Positions 58,493-64,000 of a stretch of DNA of 64,000 bases are shown in pieces (the stretch's first letter is position 1; the number at the start of each line of letters is the position of its first letter). The translations under genes were made by a program, and so were the position numbers. The notes under the pieces were generated by a model. The model searched no databases. It was not told the DNA's origin and saw only the letters and a program-made list of their open reading frames with translations. The stretch lies in assembly GCF_003323745.1 (NCBI RefSeq), contig NZ_QOIL01000032.1:1-64000 (forward strand), written 5' to 3'. This DNA comes from Sphaerisporangium album (lineage in GTDB: Bacteria; Actinomycetota; Actinomycetes; Streptosporangiales; Streptosporangiaceae).

Positions 58493-59074
58493 TTACTGGC
58501 ATATCTCCAGGTGACGGCCGCCGGGGGCGGATCGGTCGCCGAGGCCGAAGGCGGCCCACACGGCCTTGCCTGGGGAGCGGAGCGGCGCCCATCCCCATCG
58601 GTCGCTGATGGCCTCGACCACCTGGAGGCCGCGCCCTCCCTCGTCGCCGAATTCCGGCTCGCGCGGGGTCGGGATGTCCTCGCCCTGGTCGATCACCGCG
58701 CACACCAGCGAGGCTTCGGTCAGGACGAGGATGACGCGCACGGCGTGACCCGACGGAACGGCCGGGCGGCCCCGCACCCCGTGCCGCAGCGCGTTGATCA
58801 CGAGTTCCCCGATGACCAGCTCGGCGTCGTCGAGCAGGTCGGTGAGCCCCCATCCGCGCACGGTCTCCGTGGTGAAGGTGCGGGCGGTGCGGGCGGCGTA
58901 GGGGTCCTGGTGCAGTTCGCAGAGGGCGAGCCTGAGCCGGTCGGTGCTCGCCTCGTCGTCGGAGGCCCAGGGGCCGGCGGGCGACAGGACACGGTCGAGA
59001 GCGGCCAGCCAGTCTTCCCACTCGTGGTCTGGCACCCGAGCGGGTTTCGTCCGTTGTGTCCTGTACCCAGTCAT
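58493..59074 (-). CDS. ATP-binding anti-sigma-like protein (RsbW/SpoIIAB-type HATPase)
   Basis: 193-aa GHKL ATPase. The N-box is LVIGELVINALRHGVRG, with VCAVIDQGEDIPTPREPEFGDEGGRGLQVVEAISDRWGW as the G1/G2 region. Such small HATPases regulate sigma factors or bind anti-anti-sigma partners. ATG 59074 follows AAGG; the longer frame to 59194 is Cys/Ser-rich leader sequence. It diverges from the DUF397 gene, a pairing that recurs in actinomycetes with XRE/DUF397 modules. Confidence 0.87.
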   Translation of the reverse strand: MTGYRTQRTKPARVPDHEWEDWLAALDRVLSPAGPWASDDEASTDRLRLALCELHQDPYAARTARTFTTETVRGWGLTDLLDDAELVIGELVINALRHGVRGRPAVPSGHAVRVILVLTEASLVCAVIDQGEDIPTPREPEFGDEGGRGLQVVEAISDRWGWAPLRSPGKAVWAAFGLGDRSAPGGRHLEICQ

Positions 59075-59145
59075 AAGCGAGCCTTGGGGGGTTAGGTCGG
59101 GATCGGCAGGGTGATTAGCGCTTAGCCATATTGCTCCTCCTGATG

Positions 59146-59174
59146 TGCATGTGCAAGTACCGATGCACGTGCAA
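59146..59174. promoter_or_regulatory. Paired TGCAxGTGCAA sites in a divergent promoter
   Basis: TGCATGTGCAA (59146-59156) and TGCACGTGCAA (59164-59174) are direct copies 18 bp apart. The second contains the perfect palindrome TGCACGTGCA. They lie between the anti-sigma-like and DUF397 genes and may be a binding site for the XRE protein. Confidence 0.55.
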
Positions 59175-59296
59175 ACGCACAGAGGTATGCTCACGCTTGA
59201 GGGGTGAACCGCCTATATGGGGCTCCCGTGGCATAGAGGGGCTTACGAGACGGATGTCAGGTTCGTCTGGGTTCCCGGGGGATGTGAAGAGGCAAG

Positions 59297-59551
59297 ATGG
59301 ACGGAATCTCCAATGGCATGCCCGCGTCCGAACTGACCGCACGCTTCGAGCAAGCCGGGGTGCGGTGGCGCAAGAGCGCGTACAGTAACCCGAGCGGCAA
59401 CTGCGTCGAGCTGGCCCCGCTGCCGGACGGCCGTGTCGCGGTACGGAACTCCCGGCATCCGGGTGGCCCCGCCCTGATTTACAGCCGGGGCGAAATGGCG
59501 GCTTTCATCCAGGGCGCGAAGTGCGGGGACTTCGATGACCTGGCCCTTTGA
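59297..59551 (+). CDS. DUF397 protein
   Basis: 84-aa DUF397 protein with the typical core WRKSAYSNPSGNCVELAPLPDGRVAVRNSRHPGGPALIYSRGEMAAFIQGAKCGDFD. DUF397 genes usually accompany XRE-DUF5753 regulators (as in the BldB-linked systems of Streptomyces) and are thought to be their partner or antagonist. Here it precedes the regulator by 142 bp; more often it follows. GAGG precedes the ATG. Confidence 0.93.
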   Translation: MDGISNGMPASELTARFEQAGVRWRKSAYSNPSGNCVELAPLPDGRVAVRNSRHPGGPALIYSRGEMAAFIQGAKCGDFDDLAL

Positions 59552-59552
59552 C

Positions 59553-59577
59553 CGTTCAGGCGATTACTGAACGTTCA
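59553..59577. promoter_or_regulatory. Inverted repeat upstream of the XRE regulator
   Basis: CGTTCAG (59553-59559) and CTGAACG (59567-59573) form a 7-bp stem with a 7-nt spacer right after the DUF397 stop. The second arm is part of the perfect palindrome TGAACGTTCA (59568-59577). It may be an operator for the XRE gene or a weak terminator. Confidence 0.5.
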
Positions 59578-59693
59578 AAACCGTGGCCTAAGGGTGATGT
59601 TGGGGTATATCCGGATTGGGACGTGAGAGGTATCGTGAACTTCTCTATGCCCGTGAGTAGTGAGTCATCGACCTGCCGTTCTAAGGAAGAGAT

Positions 59694-60599
59694 ATGATCA
59701 CAGCCCGAGCCGAAGGGGATGAGACCCCGCTCAACATGATGGCTCGGGAACGCGGCAGCTCGACGGTGTTGCGCATTCTTCTGGGGTCGCAGCTCCGTAG
59801 GCGCCGCGAGAGCCGGAACATCACCCTGGAGGCCGCCGGGCACTCGATCCGCGCCTCCCACTCCAAGATCAGCCGCATGGAGCTCGGGCGCGTCAGCTTC
59901 CGGATGCGCGACGTCGCCGACCTGCTCACTCTCTACGGTGTCACCGACGAGAGCGAGCGCGAGGCGCTCCTGTCCCTGGTCGCCCAGGCCAACCGCCCCG
60001 GCTGGTGGCACAACTTCGACGACGTGCTGCCGAACTGGTTCGAGGCGTACGTCGGCCTGGAGGAAGCCGCCACCCGCATCCGCAGCTACGAGGTCCAGTT
60101 CGTCCCCGGCCTGCTGCAGACCGAGGGCTACGCCCGCGCCGTCGTCATGCTCGGTCACCCCGACGGCCCGGAGGACGAGATCCAGCGGCGGGTCGACCTG
60201 CGCATGGCCCGCCAGAAGCTGCTCGAACGCGACAACCCACCCCACCTGTGGGCCGTGATCGACGAGGCGGCGCTGCGGCGGCCGCTCGGCGGCCCCGACG
60301 TGATGCGCGGCCAGATCAAGCACCTGCTGGAGGCCATCGCGTCTCCCACCGTCACCGTGCAGGTGATGCCGTTCAGCGCCGGTGGCCACGCCGCGGCCGG
60401 CGGCCCGTTCAGCATCCTGCGCTTCGCCGAGCGCGACCTGCCCGACGTGGTCTACCTGGAACAGCTCACCAGCGCGATCTACCTCGACAAGCGTGAGGAC
60501 CTCGACCGCTACCAGGCGGTCATGGAACGCCTCTGCCTCGACGCGATCCCGGTGTCCGACACCAGGAAGGCCCTGACCCGCATCCTCGACGAGCTCTGA
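59694..60599 (+). CDS. XRE-family regulator with DUF5753
   Basis: 301-aa regulator. The HTH (residues 25-82: LRILLGSQLRRRRESRNITLEAAGHSIRASHSKISRMELGR) is followed by the DUF5753 effector domain (VQFVPGLLQTEGYARAVV; LWAVIDEAALRRPLGGPDVMRGQIKHLLE; VQVMPFSAGGHAAAGGPFSILRF; DVVYLEQLTSAIYLDKREDLDRYQAVMERL). It acts with the DUF397 protein upstream. Family members in Streptomyces affect development or secondary metabolism. Confidence 0.93.
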   Translation: MITARAEGDETPLNMMARERGSSTVLRILLGSQLRRRRESRNITLEAAGHSIRASHSKISRMELGRVSFRMRDVADLLTLYGVTDESEREALLSLVAQANRPGWWHNFDDVLPNWFEAYVGLEEAATRIRSYEVQFVPGLLQTEGYARAVVMLGHPDGPEDEIQRRVDLRMARQKLLERDNPPHLWAVIDEAALRRPLGGPDVMRGQIKHLLEAIASPTVTVQVMPFSAGGHAAAGGPFSILRFAERDLPDVVYLEQLTSAIYLDKREDLDRYQAVMERLCLDAIPVSDTRKALTRILDEL

Positions 60600-60611
60600 T
60601 CGGACCGGGGG

Positions 60612-60639
60612 CGGAGGCGACGGGCCGCCGTCGCCTCCG
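60612..60639. terminator. Bidirectional terminator hairpin
   Basis: CGGAGGCGAC (60612-60621) pairs with GTCGCCTCCG (60630-60639), 10 bp with an 8-nt loop, between the convergent XRE and M1 peptidase genes. Confidence 0.8.
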
Positions 60640-60707
60640 GGCCGGGTCGGCGAAGCTTCGAAGGCCGGATCGTCACGCTGTACCGTACTGCCGGCTGTTC
60701 GCGCACT

Positions 60708-62225
60708 TCACCGCTTGGACTTCCAGTCCGGGTGGCCCGGCATCGGCGGGGTGTCGGCGTCGTAGATCCAGCTGTTGATGTATCCGGTCAGATCCTTGCC
60801 GCTCACCCGGTTCGCGACGTTGATGTAGTCCCGGGTGTCGGCCGCGCGGCCGCGGAACTCGTCGAAGAAGGTCTTCTCGATCTTTCGGAAGGTGTCCTCG
60901 CCGACGATCTCCCGCAAGCCGAAAAGCATCAGCAAGCCTGCCTGGTTCGTGCCGACCAGCACGTCCCGCGCGTGCTTCATCTTCCCCGGGGGGCCCGACT
61001 CGGCCCGCTTGTCACCGTCGAACACGTAGCGGGCACGCAGACCGCGCTCGGCGTCGTCGAGGTCGCGATAGCCCATCTCCACGGCATACAGAAGCTGGTA
61101 GAACTCGGCGTGGCCCTCGCTGATCCACATCTGGTTCCAGTCGCGCACCGAGACGGCGTCACCGAAGTACTGATGGGCCAGCTCGTGCATCATGGTGATC
61201 GCGTCGTGCTGCATGTCCTCCTTGGTCACGCGGCCTTTCAGGTCGGTGCCGGTGAGGTTTTCGACGGCGTAGGTGGAGATGGTCGCGGTCTCGAGTGCGA
61301 CACCGTTGTAGTCCTCGGGCACTCCGAGCACGCCGTAGGTCTCGAAAGGATAGGGGCCGAGCCGCTTCTCCAGCCAGGCAATCTGGTCGGGTATGCCGCT
61401 GACGAGCTTGCGTGTCTTGGTGGCCTGGTCGGTGGCGACGTAACTGCGCAGCGGCAGACCGCGGGGCCCCTTGTCCTTGATCAGCGTGAACCGGCCGACG
61501 GCCGCCTGTACGACGTGGGTCGGGATGGGGTCGCGAGTGGAGAACGTGTAGGTGACGCGGCCCGCCTTCTGCTCACGTGAGCGGAGCGTGCCGATCGCGA
61601 CCGCCTGGAGACCCTTGGGGGTGGTGATGCGGAAGGTGAGCTTCGCCTTGTCGCTGGGGTGGTCGTTGCTGGGGAAGTACAGGTGGGCTCGGTCCGGCTG
61701 GCCCATGACCGCGAAACCGTCCTTCTTTTCGACCCAGGCCGTGCGGTGCGGCTCTTCGTCCCTGGGAAAGGCCGGCGACTGCGGGTTGGCGCTGCGGTCC
61801 ACCCGGAAGGAGACGTCCACATGGAACGGCCGTCCCTTGGGCAAGATCTGCTCCGGTGTGATCAGCAGCTTCTCACCGGCGACGCGGAAGTCGGCCGGAT
61901 GCCCTGCCACGGCGACCTTCGTGATCTTTTCCATCCCGGCGTCCAGGCTGAAACCGGACAACGCCTGTGTCGCGGTGGCCGTGATCTTCACCGAACCGTC
62001 CATCTTCGTGGTGCCGCTTCGGTAGTCGTAGCGAACGTCGTACGAGTCGACGTCATAGCCGCCGTTACCCAGGTAGGCGAAGAGCGGGTCGTCGGCGGTC
62101 TGCGCACCGGGCTTGGCGGCCTCGGACGGCGCGGCCGCCGCGGTCGAGCCGCATCCGGTCGCCGCCGCCAGAATCATGGTCATCGACAGTGCGGCCAGCG
62201 CACCGGGGGTTCGAGGAGTGAACAT
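60708..62225 (-). CDS. M1-family zinc metallopeptidase lipoprotein
   Basis: 505-aa membrane-anchored gluzincin. The signal ends at a lipobox (LAAATGC). An M1-like N-terminal beta domain (YDVDSYDVRYDYRSGTTKMDGSVKITATAT) is followed by the catalytic thermolysin-like part: HELAHQYFGDAV (zinc motif HExxH) with the third ligand Glu in WISEGHAEF 18-20 residues later. A GAMEN-like loop is present in changed form (GVALETATISTYAVEN). ATG 62225 is chosen; ATG 62234 and GTG 62258 are upstream in frame. It is likely to trim peptides at the cell surface. Confidence 0.9.
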   Translation of the reverse strand: MFTPRTPGALAALSMTMILAAATGCGSTAAAAPSEAAKPGAQTADDPLFAYLGNGGYDVDSYDVRYDYRSGTTKMDGSVKITATATQALSGFSLDAGMEKITKVAVAGHPADFRVAGEKLLITPEQILPKGRPFHVDVSFRVDRSANPQSPAFPRDEEPHRTAWVEKKDGFAVMGQPDRAHLYFPSNDHPSDKAKLTFRITTPKGLQAVAIGTLRSREQKAGRVTYTFSTRDPIPTHVVQAAVGRFTLIKDKGPRGLPLRSYVATDQATKTRKLVSGIPDQIAWLEKRLGPYPFETYGVLGVPEDYNGVALETATISTYAVENLTGTDLKGRVTKEDMQHDAITMMHELAHQYFGDAVSVRDWNQMWISEGHAEFYQLLYAVEMGYRDLDDAERGLRARYVFDGDKRAESGPPGKMKHARDVLVGTNQAGLLMLFGLREIVGEDTFRKIEKTFFDEFRGRAADTRDYINVANRVSGKDLTGYINSWIYDADTPPMPGHPDWKSKR

Positions 62226-62363
62226 GACCGCCATCCTGTGCGACCCGGGTATCCACACCGTCCAAGCCGCGTATCCGCCGGCACTCGGCCGTGTATCACG
62301 TGTGCATCACGAGACCGGACGGACCGGCCTCGCCTTCGTCCTGGAGTACTGACCGGCCAGGTG

Positions 62364-63293
62364 TCACCGGGAGGCCAGTTCCTTCCGCACAGCGGTGATC
62401 AGCCTGTCGCCGGCGTCCAGCGCGGCGTACTTGCCCGCCGTCGGGTTGGTGCCCGGTCTCTGGGCCAGGACGACGCCGAGCACCAGGCGAGTCCTGCCGT
62501 TCACCTTGGCCTTGACGGCCCACATCAGGTTGCCGCCCGCCGCGGTGCCCGACCCGGTCTTGATGCCGATCACACCGGGCTTGTCCAGCAGGGTGTTGGT
62601 GTTGCGGTGCACGCTCGGGTCGCCCGGCACCGTCGTCTCGGTCATGGCGACGACCTGACGGAACACCTCGTCCTTCATCACCTGCCGGGCCAGCTTCAAC
62701 TGGTCGACCGCCGTGCTGACCGTGGAATCCTCGTTGCCGCTGGCGCCGGTGTAGACGGTGTCGGCCATGCCGAGGCCGGCGGCGGCGGCGTTCATCTTCA
62801 CGACGAATGCCTCCTGCGATCCGGCGTCCCAGCGGGCCAGCAGCCGGGCGACGTTGTTGCCGGACGGGATCAACATCAGCTCCAGCAACCGGCGCAGCGA
62901 CAGCCGCTGCCCTTCCCGTACGGGCGCGGTGGACTCCTGCCCGGACAACGACTCGGTGGCGGCGGTCCTGTCGACCTCGATGAGCGGACCCGCCTCGCCG
63001 TCCTTGAGCGGGTGATCCTTGAGGATCACATGGGCCGTCATCACCTTGGTCACGCTGGCGATCGGCACCGGCCTCATCTGGCCGCTCGTACCGAGGCCGC
63101 CCACGCCGACCACCTCGATACCGGCCTGCCCTTCGCTCGGCCACGGCAGTGACAGGTCGATGACAGGCCGGGGCGGTGCGGCCCGGATGTCACCGCGGGC
63201 CGAGCCGGCGCAGCCGGACACGCCGGCGACCATCAGGGCGAGGACGCAGGCCCACAGCACGGAGCGGCCGACGTTGTGACGGGCGGAACACAT
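62364..63293 (-). CDS. D-alanyl-D-alanine carboxypeptidase (S11) lipoprotein
   Basis: 309-aa penicillin-binding-type carboxypeptidase that removes the terminal D-Ala of peptidoglycan stems. A lipobox (VSGC, Cys about residue 28) anchors it outside the membrane. The active site is complete: S80-V-T-K83, S145-G-N147 and K246-T-G. It is about 150 bp from the histidine kinase on the same strand, so cell-wall stress control is possible. The C-terminal membrane-binding domain of larger PBP5-type enzymes is absent. Confidence 0.92.
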   Translation of the reverse strand: MCSARHNVGRSVLWACVLALMVAGVSGCAGSARGDIRAAPPRPVIDLSLPWPSEGQAGIEVVGVGGLGTSGQMRPVPIASVTKVMTAHVILKDHPLKDGEAGPLIEVDRTAATESLSGQESTAPVREGQRLSLRRLLELMLIPSGNNVARLLARWDAGSQEAFVVKMNAAAAGLGMADTVYTGASGNEDSTVSTAVDQLKLARQVMKDEVFRQVVAMTETTVPGDPSVHRNTNTLLDKPGVIGIKTGSGTAAGGNLMWAVKAKVNGRTRLVLGVVLAQRPGTNPTAGKYAALDAGDRLITAVRKELASR

Positions 63294-63446
63294 GGCGGGA
63301 CCTCCACGAGCGGTCGGTTCACGCCTTGATCGGGCGCTTACCGGCCACGTTCGGCCGCGGAGGTCTCGACCTTGCGGAAGCGGCTCATCAGCCGCCGCTC
63401 AGGTGCGTATCGGGTGTGTATCGGCGCCGGAGGTCGGACGCGTATG

Positions 63447-64000
63447 TCAGCCCGGGAGGCGGAGCGTGACGATCGCGCCGCCGTCCGGGGCGTTGGCGAA
63501 GACGAGCTCGGCGCCGATCACCTGGGCCTGGCCGAGAGCGATGGTCAGGCCCAGACCGTGGCCCTGGCCGCGTTCGGCTCTGCCGGTGCGGAAGCGTTGC
63601 GGCCCCTCGGCCGCCAGGTCATCGGGAAAGCCCGGCCCGTGATCGCGGATCACGATCGTCCGGCCGCTCACGCCGACCTCCACCGGAGGCCGGCCATGCC
63701 GGTGCGCGTTGGCGACGAGGTTGGCGATGATCCGGTCCAGGCGGCGCGGGTCGGTGTCGGCCACGGGGTCGCCCTCCACCGTCAATCGGGCGGTGAGATC
63801 GAGGCGGCGCAGCGACTCGGCGGCGAGGCCACCGAGCGGCACGGGGTAGCGCTCGGCCTGCTCGGCCCCCGCGTCCAGGCGGGAGATCTCCAGCAGGTCC
63901 TCCACCAGCGACCGCAGGACGCCGACCCGGTCGCGAACCAGGTCGGTCGCCTCGCCGCCGGGCAGCAGCTCGGTCGCGGTGAGAAGCCCCATCAGCGGGG
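63447..64000 (-). CDS. Sensor histidine kinase, C-terminal part (cut by window edge)
   Basis: Only the C-terminal ~184 residues are inside the window: the end of the HisKA helix (PLMGLLTATELLPGG, preceded off-window by the phospho-His), LLEISRLDAG, the N-box RIIANLVANAHRHG, G1 IRDHGPGFPDD, and G2 GQGHGLGLTIALGQAQV. It is an OmpR-type (HisKA/HATPase_c) kinase. It lies upstream of the carboxypeptidase gene on the same strand, so the pair may share a transcript. The sensor domain is not visible. Confidence 0.9.
   Translation of the reverse strand, partial: PLMGLLTATELLPGGEATDLVRDRVGVLRSLVEDLLEISRLDAGAEQAERYPVPLGGLAAESLRRLDLTARLTVEGDPVADTDPRRLDRIIANLVANAHRHGRPPVEVGVSGRTIVIRDHGPGFPDDLAAEGPQRFRTGRAERGQGHGLGLTIALGQAQVIGAELVFANAPDGGAIVTLRLPG

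Overview
This window comes from a high-GC actinomycete, most likely a member of the Streptosporangiales (Actinomadura/Nonomuraea-like), though I cannot fix the genus. The pointers are very GC-rich codon use, many GTG starts and ATGA/GTGA overlaps, sugar ABC operons without their own ATPase, a DUF397 gene next to an XRE-DUF5753 regulator, a DUF574-type methyltransferase and a GerW-like protein. I see no tRNA, rRNA, CRISPR array, insertion sequence or prophage.

Layout. 1-5003: a secreted M28 aminopeptidase cut by the left edge, an aldo/keto reductase, small unknown ORFs, a GerW-family protein and a double-GNAT protein. 5099-17040: a LacI-controlled operon with a sugar ABC importer, four consecutive ADP-ribosylglycohydrolase (DraG/ARH) paralogues, a ribokinase-like kinase, a CaiB-type CoA-transferase and a CitE/HpcH-type lyase. 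It reads as a pathway that imports a ribosylated (or similarly glycosylated) compound, hydrolyses the glycosidic bond, phosphorylates the sugar and processes the aglycone as a CoA ester. I do not recognise it as a described system. 17192-22975: a His/Gly-rich secreted peptide, a secreted C39-like peptidase, a VapB45/VapC45-type toxin-antitoxin pair and a Tat-exported phospholipase C.

23035-33196 is a complete bacterial microcompartment locus of the RMM (Rhodococcus and Mycobacterium microcompartment, aminoacetone/1-amino-2-propanol) type: permease, PLP enzyme, CoA-acylating aldehyde dehydrogenase with a C-terminal encapsulation helix, two BMC-T proteins, one BMC-P, one BMC-H, an extra protein with an N-terminal encapsulation-like helix, an aminoalcohol kinase, an SDR dehydrogenase and a GntR/UTRA regulator. 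33203-40539 holds a NarL-type two-component system, membrane and Pro-rich proteins, a secreted CE1-type esterase with a CBM2 domain, and a TIGR03118 protein.

40651-52578 looks like a sugar-acid regulon. It contains a PotABCD-like ABC importer whose ATPase is broken by a one-base frameshift before its TOBE end, a DHDPS-family aldolase/dehydratase, an RraA-like protein, an FCD GntR regulator, an HxlR/MFS pair, an IlvD/Edd aldonate dehydratase and an unknown protein; a GATATA-core operator candidate recurs at three of its promoters. 52826-64000 carries a glutamate-cysteine ligase-like enzyme, a CbiX-like protein lacking the usual N-terminal His motif, a zinc-ribbon membrane protein, a Bcr/CflA MFS pump, a DUF574 methyltransferase, an anti-sigma-like ATPase/DUF397/XRE trio, an M1 metallopeptidase lipoprotein, a D-Ala-D-Ala carboxypeptidase lipoprotein and a histidine kinase cut by the right edge.
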